A stretch of DNA of 64,000 nucleotides. Source: Lachnospiraceae bacterium AC2028 (GTDB taxonomy: Bacteria > Bacillota > Clostridia > Lachnospirales > Lachnospiraceae). The translations under genes and the position numbers were made by a program. Below, piece after piece: positions 26,860-37,445 of this stretch. The first letter of the stretch is position 1, and the number at the start of each line of letters is the position of its first letter. The DNA lies in assembly GCA_000702685.1 (NCBI GenBank), contig JNJD01000012.1, positions 62,001 to 126,000 of the forward strand, in the 5' to 3' direction. The notes under the pieces were generated by a model. The model did no database searches, had not been told where the DNA came from, and was given only the letters and a program-made list of their open reading frames with translations.

Positions 26860-29409
26860 TCAAGCGGTCTTTACCGCCCAGATTTCAGAACCGGCATAGG
26901 CGTATGTAATGAACTGGTTTCCGTTATTTTCGAACAGTTCCTTCATCTTTACAATATCCTTTTTGTATAATTCTCCGGTAGAGGGATCCATTATGACGAG
27001 TTCCTTCTCGTTGTGGCCCGTGACAAGCACTGCGCCGCCGCCCTGGAGCAAAGCGAGAACGGGAATATCATTATCAATGTAAAAGTACATACTGTCGAAC
27101 GGGCATCCGGTCAGATCGAGTACGGTTACGGAATCCATATTATCGGCAAGTATATCCCTTACGGAATCACCCGACTTAAGGAGAACCTCGGAATTTCTTA
27201 TGATCCCTTCGTATCCGAGCATTACATCCATGCAGACGCTGAGAGCATTCTCTCCCTCATCGATGGAATTCTCTTTGATCTCAAGTATCTGGTTTACGGT
27301 CTTTTTCGGAGACCACTTCCAGATAACGTTACCGTTCTCCTCGATCGCGGTTCCCCCGCATTCCATAGCAGCCTCAACCGCAGCGGATTCGGTTATATAG
27401 ATGCCGCATATTCCGGATGCGTCAAATACATAGAACCTGTCGGCATCCATCGAAAATTCCGGATCGAGGATCACGCTTTCTTCCGCGATCTCACCGGGAG
27501 TCGTTACTTTAAGAGATGACACCTTTATATTCGATGCGGTCTGTATCTGAACATATCTTTCGTATTTATCGATGACCGCCACGGAGACCACATTCCTTCC
27601 GATCTCGTCTTCCTTGCTGAATGTGATGTTATCCCCATCTGCTCCCTTATAGGCTCCGGGACTTCCGCTGAGTCTTGTGAGCAGGATCCTGTTATCTTCT
27701 ATCTCCACATCGGTTACATAGAATCCTTCTTTTTCATAATATTTGAGAAGCTTTCCGGTTCCGTCGCATATGCATATACGGTACATTGGGAAAAGAAGGT
27801 TTCCGCTGGTCTCGGTCTGAAGATCCCCGGCTCTTGCCACTCCGTAGATCATATCCTCGCCCCTGAAACCGAGGAATCTTATATACTCTCCGGAGCCCGC
27901 ACTTACCTTGACCGAGTCTTCGGTTTCAAGATCGGTAACGGTCAGTTCGGAAACGGTCACGTTTATATCATTGCCCATGGTTACGATGAGTCTCTGGTCA
28001 TCACTGGTCTGAAGCGCATCACCGGACCAGTACATTCCCGTCTGTCTGATCGTCTTTTCATCGGGGTCTATCCTGAATACGGCATTTTCCATGGTCATAT
28101 AGATGTGGCCGTACGTATTCATATACAGGAGTCTTCCCATTTCCTCCATCAGTATATCCGCGGATTTGTCATAAGGGATGTACAGGATCTCCTTCAGGGT
28201 GTTTATGGAATCATCGTACGAATAGAAGGTTATTCCGACATCGCCTTCATGAACTCCCCTGTTCATATATCCGTACACCGCAAATACCATGTTCCCGTCA
28301 TCATCGATATCCAGGATCCTGATATCGTGACGGTCGTAGATATTCCTTACATCGAATACTCCGTAATCATAGAAGCTGTATGCGCAGGCAAGCTTTGCCG
28401 CTTTTTCGTTGTACATGAAAAGCCTTCCGCCGGATACGAATGCAACGCATTTTCCGTCAGGACTTTCCATCATCTCGGGATCCTCGACGGCTATACCGAG
28501 TGTGATCTTGTCATTAACACACATATCCGCGGGATTTGCGATCTCCTCCATCGTCCTGATGTAAGAAAGGATGTATATTCCCTTCTGGGTGTATCTGACC
28601 TTGATCTCTTCATGTGCCTTATATGCTGTCAGTGAGGTGCCGTATCCGCTCCTGAGCATATAGTCGGTATAGACGGTGGCATCACATCCGCTGTCTTCCT
28701 TGAGATAGATCCCGGGTTCCCCATAGGGAGTGACCTCGAGATCACCGTATGTTATCTGGGAAAAAGATGAATGGATATCGACATATGCAAATGTCGAATT
28801 ATCGTTTAACGAAGAATTGGTCTCAAGATGCTTTTTGATCGCTTCCGCAGTCTTTTTATCGAAAAGGCAGTCATGAAAATACTTGGCATATGCTATCTTG
28901 TCATATGCAAGCTCTTCATCTCCCTTTATGACACGTGTGTAATAATATATCTCCCTTCCGTCTTCCATGGAGAGGATTATTTCGAGAGAATACTCGGCAC
29001 CGTCCGTGATAAGATCCTTGAGCTCGATCTTACCCTTGAGGTTTCCGATATTGTTCATGATAAGATCGGTCTCGCCTTCTTCAATGAGCCTTCCGTCCTC
29101 AATATTCCTGAGTTCGTAGGATGCTCCGGCAACCTTGCTTCCGAATGTGTCGATCGTAATGGGAATGCTTCTCGACGAATTGATGTAAGTAAGGGAATCC
29201 CTGTCATACGAAATATTTCTCGGCGTGGAATAACCGGGAAGCATATTGTATCTTATGTCTTCAATGGACATATAAATGACCGGCTGGGAGGCCGGGTCCA
29301 TATCGACAAGCATATTCACCTGTTTGCGGCTCATAAGTTTACCGAATATCAGTACCGCGGTAACGAATACCAGTATGTAGACCAGAGCCCTGATGAGTAT
29401 TTTTTTCAT
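26860..29409 (-). CDS. Large membrane-anchored extracytoplasmic protein with a C39-like C-terminus
   Basis: The protein has 849 residues. A single N-terminal helix (residues 3-23) anchors it outside. The middle contains repeated short beta segments (YGHIYMTMENAVFRIDPDEK, LIVTMGNDINVTVSELTVTD), suggesting a beta-propeller. The last 120 residues resemble a C39-type papain-like fold (GYEGIIRNSEVLL, DNDIPVLALL, AVLVTGHNEKELVIMDP), with the His-Asp region present but no obvious catalytic cysteine. I do not recognise a named family. It heads a run with the thioredoxin, CXXC and polyferredoxin genes, so co-expression is likely. Confidence 0.65.
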   Translation of the reverse strand: MKKILIRALVYILVFVTAVLIFGKLMSRKQVNMLVDMDPASQPVIYMSIEDIRYNMLPGYSTPRNISYDRDSLTYINSSRSIPITIDTFGSKVAGASYELRNIEDGRLIEEGETDLIMNNIGNLKGKIELKDLITDGAEYSLEIILSMEDGREIYYYTRVIKGDEELAYDKIAYAKYFHDCLFDKKTAEAIKKHLETNSSLNDNSTFAYVDIHSSFSQITYGDLEVTPYGEPGIYLKEDSGCDATVYTDYMLRSGYGTSLTAYKAHEEIKVRYTQKGIYILSYIRTMEEIANPADMCVNDKITLGIAVEDPEMMESPDGKCVAFVSGGRLFMYNEKAAKLACAYSFYDYGVFDVRNIYDRHDIRILDIDDDGNMVFAVYGYMNRGVHEGDVGITFYSYDDSINTLKEILYIPYDKSADILMEEMGRLLYMNTYGHIYMTMENAVFRIDPDEKTIRQTGMYWSGDALQTSDDQRLIVTMGNDINVTVSELTVTDLETEDSVKVSAGSGEYIRFLGFRGEDMIYGVARAGDLQTETSGNLLFPMYRICICDGTGKLLKYYEKEGFYVTDVEIEDNRILLTRLSGSPGAYKGADGDNITFSKEDEIGRNVVSVAVIDKYERYVQIQTASNIKVSSLKVTTPGEIAEESVILDPEFSMDADRFYVFDASGICGIYITESAAVEAAMECGGTAIEENGNVIWKWSPKKTVNQILEIKENSIDEGENALSVCMDVMLGYEGIIRNSEVLLKSGDSVRDILADNMDSVTVLDLTGCPFDSMYFYIDNDIPVLALLQGGGAVLVTGHNEKELVIMDPSTGELYKKDIVKMKELFENNGNQFITYAYAGSEIWAVKTA

Positions 29410-29433
29410 GACACGGATATTATAGATTAAAAC

Positions 29434-29470
29434 AAAGCCGCGGTCTATGCATGCAGACCGCGGGCTTTTT
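29434..29470 (-). terminator. Terminator of the ATP synthase operon
   Basis: GCCGCGGTCT pairs with AGACCGCGGGC across an 8-nt loop and is followed by CTTTGTTTT on the minus strand. It lies 33 bp after the atpC stop. Confidence 0.75.
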
Positions 29471-29502
29471 ATCTTAACTATTAAAACGACCTGACTTTAC
29501 GA

Positions 29503-29898
29503 TCACTTAAGAGCATTTATTCTGGTTATCGCCCTTTGAAGCGCAAGCTCCTCGGTGGACATATCAACATCATCCGTCTTGCTCTCAAGTCTCTTTTTGG
29601 CTCTTTCCATTGCAGCCTTTGCTCTCTCTTCATCGATCTCGTCGGGCCATTCAACTGCTTCGGCGAGAACATTGAACGAATCGGGAAGAATTTCCGCAAA
29701 TCCGCCGTGGAGGGCCGCCTTCTTGATCTCATCGCCTTCATGGATGGTAAGGATGCCCGGCTTGCAGATGACCGTAAGGGGAATATGTCCCGGATAGCAG
29801 CCTATCTCGCCCTCTGTTGTATTCATTTCTACCATGTCCGCCTCGCCCTCATAGAAGACTCTTTCGGGTGTGACGATCCTGAGTTTGAATTTATCCAT
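29503..29898 (-). CDS. atpC: ATP synthase epsilon subunit
   Basis: The protein has 131 residues, the usual size. The N-terminal beta-sandwich shows LRIVTPERVFYEGEADMVE and GEIGCYPGHIPLT. The C-terminal helical hairpin (ERAKAAMERAKKRLES, LALQRAITRINAL) is the part that can brake ATP hydrolysis. It is part of the F1 central stalk and the last gene of the operon, 19 bp after atpD. Confidence 0.95.
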   Translation of the reverse strand: MDKFKLRIVTPERVFYEGEADMVEMNTTEGEIGCYPGHIPLTVICKPGILTIHEGDEIKKAALHGGFAEILPDSFNVLAEAVEWPDEIDEERAKAAMERAKKRLESKTDDVDMSTEELALQRAITRINALK

Positions 29899-29917
29899 GA
29901 GACTGATGATCTCCTAA

Positions 29918-32196
<2,279 letters not shown>

Positions 32197-32214
32197 TGCA
32201 TTTACCTCTAAAGT

Positions 32215-33732
32215 TTATTCTTCGGTTTTAAGGAACGACTCTTTGAACTGGCCGATAGCCTTCTTGAGGCTCTCTTCGTTCTCATCGCTAAGTACCTTGT
32301 CCTGTCTGATGCCGGTGAGCACCTCGGGATACTTGGCTGAAAGGAATTCGATGAACTCCTTCTCGAACCTTGTGATCTCGCTTACGGGAACATCGAGCAG
32401 GTACTTCCTGGTTACGACGTAGATCATGATGACCTGGTTCTCAACGGGCATGGGTGAGTACTGAGGCTGCTTGAGAACTTCTCTGATCCTTTCGCCCTGT
32501 GCAAGCTTTTCCTTGGTATCATCATCAAGCTCGGAACCGAACTGAGCGAATGATGCAAGCTCTCTGTACTGTGCGAGCTCGGTTCTGATGGGAGCCGCGA
32601 TCTTCTTCATAGCCTTGATCTGTGCGGCACCGCCGACTCTGGATACGGAAAGACCCGCGTTGATAGCCGGTCTGAAACCGGAATTGAACATCTCGGTCTC
32701 AAGATATATCTGTCCGTCGGTAATGGAAATAACGTTGGTAGGTATGTAAGCGGATACGTCGCCCGCCTGTGTCTCGATGATGGGAAGTGCGGTAAGAGAT
32801 CCTCCGCCGTACTCTTCGCTCATTCTCGCTGCTCTTTCAAGAAGTCTTGAATGCAGGTAGAAGACGTCTCCGGGATAAGCTTCTCTCCCGGGCGGTCTGT
32901 GAAGGAGAAGTGAGAGTGTTCTGTATGCTGCGGCGTGCTTACTCAAGTCATCATAGATGACAAGAACGTCACCGCCGTTCTCCATCCACTCTTCTCCGAT
33001 AGCACATCCCGAATAAGGTGCGATGTACTGGAGGGGAGCAAGATCGGATGCCGTCGATACGACAACCGTTGTATAGGACATTGCTCCGTATTCTTCAAGG
33101 GTCTTAACGATATTTGCAACCGTTGATGCCTTCTGGCCGATCGCAACATAGATACAGTTAACACCCTGGCCTTTTTGATTGATGATCGTATCGATCGCGA
33201 TAGCGGTCTTACCTGTCTGACGGTCACCGATGATGAGTTCACGCTGTCCGCGTCCGATAGGGATCATGGAGTCGATAGCCTTGATACCGGTCTGAAGAGG
33301 AGTATCAACGCTCTTACGTGTGATAACGCCGCTTGCGACTCTCTCGATACGACGATATTTCGTAGTCTGGATGGGGCCCTTGCCGTCTATGGGCTGTCCG
33401 AGTGAATTAACGACTCTTCCGAGAAGCGCATCACCTACGGGTACCTCAACGACTCGTCCGGTCGTCTTGACGGTATCACCTTCACTTATATTCCTGGCTG
33501 ATCCGAGCAGAACCGCACCGACATTGTCTTCCTCAAGGTTGAGGACCATGCCGTATACCTCTCCGGGGAATTCCAGCAGCTCGCCCTGCATGGCCTTCTC
33601 GAGACCATGCACTCTGGCTATACCGTCTGCAACCTGGATAACGGTACCTACGTCAGCAACTTCCAGAGTGGAAGCGTAACGCTTTATCTGCTCCTTGATA
33701 ACGGAACTGATTTCTTCAGGTTTCAAATTCAT
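32215..33732 (-). CDS. atpA: ATP synthase alpha subunit
   Basis: The protein has 505 residues. It is the non-catalytic nucleotide-binding F1 subunit, with [15 protein letters not shown] (P loop), the N-terminal [16 protein letters not shown] that contacts delta, and the signature [17 protein letters not shown] including the arginine finger region. It is 30 bp after atpH. Confidence 0.98.
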   Translation of the reverse strand: MNLKPEEISSVIKEQIKRYASTLEVADVGTVIQVADGIARVHGLEKAMQGELLEFPGEVYGMVLNLEEDNVGAVLLGSARNISEGDTVKTTGRVVEVPVGDALLGRVVNSLGQPIDGKGPIQTTKYRRIERVASGVITRKSVDTPLQTGIKAIDSMIPIGRGQRELIIGDRQTGKTAIAIDTIINQKGQGVNCIYVAIGQKASTVANIVKTLEEYGAMSYTTVVVSTASDLAPLQYIAPYSGCAIGEEWMENGGDVLVIYDDLSKHAAAYRTLSLLLHRPPGREAYPGDVFYLHSRLLERAARMSEEYGGGSLTALPIIETQAGDVSAYIPTNVISITDGQIYLETEMFNSGFRPAINAGLSVSRVGGAAQIKAMKKIAAPIRTELAQYRELASFAQFGSELDDDTKEKLAQGERIREVLKQPQYSPMPVENQVIMIYVVTRKYLLDVPVSEITRFEKEFIEFLSAKYPEVLTGIRQDKVLSDENEESLKKAIGQFKESFLKTEE

Positions 33733-33762
33733 GTTATCGTATTCCTCTCTTTCCGGCGGGTT

Positions 33763-34311
33763 TTATCCCAGCTGGATATCTAAAAGCTTGGAAGTTAGAT
33801 CATCGAGCCTGGTCTTCACGGATGCATCCGCTACGCGGTCTCCGATACGGATCACGATACCGCCGATGATCGAAGGATCAACATTGTAATGTGTCTCCAG
33901 CGTCGCGTAGGTAGTGGTCTGCCGTATGCGGTCCTCTACAGCCAGTCTCGTATTTATGTCAAGATCCATAGGAGAGGTTATGTACACAACCCCGATCCCA
34001 CGGTCTGCCTTAATACGGTCGGTAAAATATTCAAATATGGAGTCCAGTTCTTTAAAGCGCTCTTTGTCGACAACAGTCAGGATAAAACCCGTGAGTTCAT
34101 CCATCACTCTTCCGCGGAAGGTCTCTTCTACGATCTTCTTTTTATCCTCTTTGGATACGGAAGGATGAAGCATGAGCTTGGTGAAATCCGGATTCTCATC
34201 GAGGACCTTCTTAATGACCCCGATCTCCTCCATCATGTCATCGGATCTGCCGGAACTGACGGCCGTGTCATAAAGAGCTTCTCCGTAAACACCGGATATC
34301 AGTTTTGCCAT
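33763..34311 (-). CDS. atpH: ATP synthase delta subunit
   Basis: The protein has 182 residues. It connects F1 to the b-subunit stator. The N-terminal helical bundle (SGVYGEALYDTAVSSGR) and the C-terminal segment (VDPSIIGGIVIRIGDRVADAS) match the OSCP/delta family. Its start overlaps the atpF end by 13 bp. Confidence 0.95.
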   Translation of the reverse strand: MAKLISGVYGEALYDTAVSSGRSDDMMEEIGVIKKVLDENPDFTKLMLHPSVSKEDKKKIVEETFRGRVMDELTGFILTVVDKERFKELDSIFEYFTDRIKADRGIGVVYITSPMDLDINTRLAVEDRIRQTTTYATLETHYNVDPSIIGGIVIRIGDRVADASVKTRLDDLTSKLLDIQLG

Positions 34312-34838
34312 GTGCTCTCACCTATTTCTTTCAGGGCTTCGTCAACCAACTGATCTTGAACGGTCGTGTCAATGGATGCGGAAACAACTTTGCCTGCGAT
34401 GAGTGACGCAAGCTCAACCATTTCCTTCTTAACATCATCAGCCACCTTCTGCTTTTCGAGCTCGGCTTCCCTGGATGCATGCTCTACGATGCGTCCGGCT
34501 TCCTCATGCGCACGGGCAACGATCTGTTTCTCATTCTCGATACCGCGCTTGTGAGCATCCGCCAGGATTCCTTCGGCCTCGACATCGGCATTCTTCATCT
34601 TGGCTTCATACTGCTCTTTGAGCTCTGCAGCCTGCTTTTCGCTGTCGGCTGCGGCCTTGAGTTCATCCTCGATGTGTTTTTTCCTCGCCTCAAGATACTT
34701 TCTTGCGGGATTCCAGAGAAAATAACTCATGAAGAGAAAGAGAACAAATATGGCGATGATCATCAGGCAAGAATCGGCAACCAGCTGGAAATCCAGACCG
34801 AAAAGTCTGGGCTGCATGCCTTCAGTCAATAACAACAT
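34299..34838 (-). CDS. atpF: ATP synthase b subunit
   Basis: The protein has 179 residues. One N-terminal membrane helix (about residues 18-42, with FLFMSYFLWNPARKYLEARK) is followed by a long charged coiled coil that forms the peripheral stalk. The start ATG follows GAAAGGAGG. It lies 52 bp after atpE. Confidence 0.94.
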   Translation of the reverse strand: MLLLTEGMQPRLFGLDFQLVADSCLMIIAIFVLFLFMSYFLWNPARKYLEARKKHIEDELKAAADSEKQAAELKEQYEAKMKNADVEAEGILADAHKRGIENEKQIVARAHEEAGRIVEHASREAELEKQKVADDVKKEMVELASLIAGKVVSASIDTTVQDQLVDEALKEIGESTWQN

Positions 34839-34890
34839 TCTCTTGCCTCCTTTCTCATTTTATGTTCGGTGTTTCTGGGCATCTTGCGGA

Positions 34891-35166
<276 letters not shown>

Positions 35167-35203
35167 TTATATGTTCAAAGACTTCTCAGTCTGTAGAACC
35201 CGT

Positions 35204-35947
35204 TTAATTGTCGCCTCTTGCACTCGAGATGTAAGTCATCGTCAGCATGCAGAAAACGTAGGTCTGTATCGCTCCGGAAAAGAGATCGAAGTACACATGA
35301 AGTGCTGCGGGCCATCCGGTCGCGATCCATCCGAGCAATCCGTAGATCAGCGCCATCATGACCGTTCCGGAAAGAACGTTTGCGAAAAGACGCAGCGACA
35401 GCGAAATGGGTACGGCGATGTCGGATATGATATTGATGGGAAGCCAGATGGGAAGCCAGGGAGGCAGGGGGGAGCACTTGTCCGCCCAGAGCTGCTTAGG
35501 CTTGGAGAATCTGACCTCGCTGTAGTGGATGATCGTGAATGTTATGAGCGCAAGCGGAAGCGTTACGCCGTAGTCGGCCGTGGGAGGCCTGAGTCCGAGA
35601 AGACCCGAGATGTTCGAAAGAAGTATGAAGCAGAAAAGAGTTGCGATGTAGTTAAAGAATACGGGAGCCGATTTTCCCATTCCTCCCTTGACTGTGTTCA
35701 TGAGAAATTCGGTAAGAAGCTCGACTCCGTTCATAAAGCCGTTAGCGGGTGCGAAATTCTCCTCGCGGAGAGCTTTCTTGAATCCGTTTCCGGCAATAAC
35801 GGAAAACACCATCAATATGAGCATGACCATAAGGATGCTCACATGGGTGGTGGTTAAATATACAGTGTGGCCAAAGAATGAATACTCGACCAGGCCATGG
35901 ACCATGAAGTCGATATTATCTGCAGACAGCAGTAATCCGTATCCCAA
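35204..35947 (-). CDS. atpB: ATP synthase a subunit
   Basis: The protein has 247 residues with five to six membrane helices. It forms the ion half-channels against the c ring. The essential arginine is in ISLSLRLFANVLSG, and the preceding helix shows NYIATLFCFILLSNISGLLG. A Pro/Trp-rich loop (CSPLPPWLPIWLP) before that helix is a local feature. It follows the AtpI-like gene by 41 bp. Confidence 0.95.
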   Translation of the reverse strand: MGYGLLLSADNIDFMVHGLVEYSFFGHTVYLTTTHVSILMVMLILMVFSVIAGNGFKKALREENFAPANGFMNGVELLTEFLMNTVKGGMGKSAPVFFNYIATLFCFILLSNISGLLGLRPPTADYGVTLPLALITFTIIHYSEVRFSKPKQLWADKCSPLPPWLPIWLPINIISDIAVPISLSLRLFANVLSGTVMMALIYGLLGWIATGWPAALHVYFDLFSGAIQTYVFCMLTMTYISSARGDN

Positions 35948-35988
35948 TTCTCTTCCCCTCCGTTATCGGTTTTATATAAGTAATCCGG

Positions 35989-36495
35989 TCAGGACCGGTC
36001 TTTTTTCTTTTCACTTTCCGGAACAAGCTCCGGATGGAGTGCGTCATACTCCTCCTGGGAGATCGACGGCGGGTCCGTTTCGCCGAACCATGCGTTGTAC
36101 ATCTTATGTGTGAGCGGCTGCATGTACGCTGCCAGCTTAAGTGTCATGTACGATATGAAGAACACTATGGGATCGAGCTTATCGGATAAACAGAAGATCA
36201 CGAGCATCACTCCGAGTATCACATACCTCTTCAGATAGCCCATATAAATGGTCCGCTGTGCCTGCTTTTCCGGAAGGTCCAGTGCCTTGTCCAGAACCCT
36301 GTACATATCCGAAGCCGACAGGATCGCCGTCAGCATTCCGAACACCCAGGACAGACACATCCACGGTGCCTTCTCCTTAAACACCGGAGCAAAACATGCC
36401 GTAACGATAAGTCCCAGCAGTCCGAGGATCACTATCCCGGTCTTAAGCTCCAGAAGCGTTCTATTTGTTTTTTTCAGAGCGGTCCGAAGACTCAT
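35989..36495 (-). CDS. AtpI-like membrane protein of the ATP synthase operon
   Basis: The protein has 168 residues with four predicted membrane helices and a charged C-terminus ending SEKKKDRS. Its position, size and topology match UncI/AtpI-type proteins that assist c-ring assembly, but sequence motifs are weak. It overlaps the upstream AtpZ-like gene by 35 bp. Confidence 0.65.
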   Translation of the reverse strand: MSLRTALKKTNRTLLELKTGIVILGLLGLIVTACFAPVFKEKAPWMCLSWVFGMLTAILSASDMYRVLDKALDLPEKQAQRTIYMGYLKRYVILGVMLVIFCLSDKLDPIVFFISYMTLKLAAYMQPLTHKMYNAWFGETDPPSISQEEYDALHPELVPESEKKKDRS

Positions 36496-36733
36496 CCTTT
36501 AAGTCCGAAGATCCTTTATCTTCCGTGATGCTCATCGCAAAACGGTAAATGTTCCGAAATCCCGCGATCGCACCGATAAAAAAGAACAATATGGCTATCC
36601 ATCTTGTCCCAAACTTCCTGTCCAGAAAGATTCCCAGTGCTCCCATACCGCATATCGGCACGAGAAGGAAGACAGTGAACTGGAACATCATGGACAGTGC
36701 ACGGATAACTTTGCGGTCGTCACCTTTCTTCAC
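36461..36733 (-). CDS. AtpZ/AtpI-type small membrane protein
   Basis: Two membrane helices with FLLVPICGMGALGIFLDRKFG and IGAIAGFRNIYRFAM fit the small AtpZ family found first in ATP synthase operons, which is linked to Mg2+ or Ca2+ handling and c-ring assembly. The start is unclear. The frame is open to a TTG at 36781, but a promoter-like TATAAT lies inside that extension. GTG 36733 gives 90 residues with the expected basic N-terminus (VKKGDDRKVIRAL) but has no ribosome site. ATG 36691 would give 76 residues. Confidence 0.7.
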   Translation of the reverse strand: MKKGDDRKVIRALSMMFQFTVFLLVPICGMGALGIFLDRKFGTRWIAILFFFIGAIAGFRNIYRFAMSITEDKGSSDLKDESSDRSEKNK

Positions 36734-36742
36734 AACATATGA

Positions 36743-36771
36743 ATTATATCGTAAATTTATAGAAAAGTCTA
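36743..36771 (-). promoter_or_regulatory. Candidate promoter of the ATP synthase operon
   Basis: On the minus strand TAGACT (36766-36771) and a perfect TATAAT (36743-36748) have a 17-bp spacer. Transcription would start near 36736, only about 3 nt before GTG 36733. Confidence 0.45.
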
Positions 36772-36867
36772 TCAAATCCAAGCTGTTTTGTGCTATAGTC
36801 TATGCAAAAGAAAACGGATTCCGACGTGCCTTCGGAGCCCGAAATACGTTTGTTTACAGGAGGTGTT

Positions 36868-37347
36868 ATGGTCATCCGGAAACTTTTCAGAAAAAGGATC
36901 ATCCCCGCAGAGTGCTTTGAGCTCAAAGATGACGAGATCGTCTATTCCGACGACGAAGTGCTCATAACCAGATGGAAGACCATAAATCCGAAAACGGAAT
37001 TTGACCACGGTTCAAGCGTATACATCTACGATAAAGGCATCAAGATAAGTAAATTCTACAAAGAGGACGGTTCTCTCCTCTACTGGTACATAGACATCGT
37101 CGAATACACTCCCGATCACGACAAGGGTGAGCTTACCGTCACCGATCTGCTTGCGGATGTTGTGATCCACCCCTCGGGAAGAGTCAAGGTCGTGGATCTG
37201 GATGAGCTTGCGGACGCCCTCGAAAAAGGGCTAATCACCCAGGAACAGACAAGCAACTGCTTAAGACAGCTGAACAACCTGCTTGTGACCATACAGAGGG
37301 ATAAGTTCGACACTCTCAGCGAATACCTTGATTCAAGAGGACTTTAA
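36868..37347 (+). CDS. DUF402 domain protein
   Basis: The protein has 159 residues from ATG 36868, which follows AGGAGG; an upstream in-frame ATG at 36802 has no ribosome site. The DUF402 core is visible in WKTINPKTEFDHGSSVYIYD, LLYWYIDIVEY and LTVTDLLADVVIHPSGRVKV, then DLDELADALEKGLIT. Members with known activity are nucleotide phosphatases or RNA-binding proteins, so a role in RNA or nucleotide metabolism is possible. It is the only plus-strand gene between 24.7 and 47 kb. Confidence 0.85.
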   Translation: MVIRKLFRKRIIPAECFELKDDEIVYSDDEVLITRWKTINPKTEFDHGSSVYIYDKGIKISKFYKEDGSLLYWYIDIVEYTPDHDKGELTVTDLLADVVIHPSGRVKVVDLDELADALEKGLITQEQTSNCLRQLNNLLVTIQRDKFDTLSEYLDSRGL

Positions 37348-37405
37348 ATCGACGGACCTTGTGACCGGAGGGTCGGTTCCGGCATTCACTCCCACCACAA
37401 AAAAC

Positions 37406-37432
37406 AAGCCCCCGCATCATGCGGGGGCTTTT
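37406..37432. terminator. Bidirectional terminator between the DUF402 gene and yhaN
   Basis: AAGCCCCCGCA-TCA-TGCGGGGGCTT is perfect, with TTTT after it on the plus strand and an A run before it that serves the minus strand. Confidence 0.9.
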
Positions 37433-37445
37433 ATCATGCACATTC

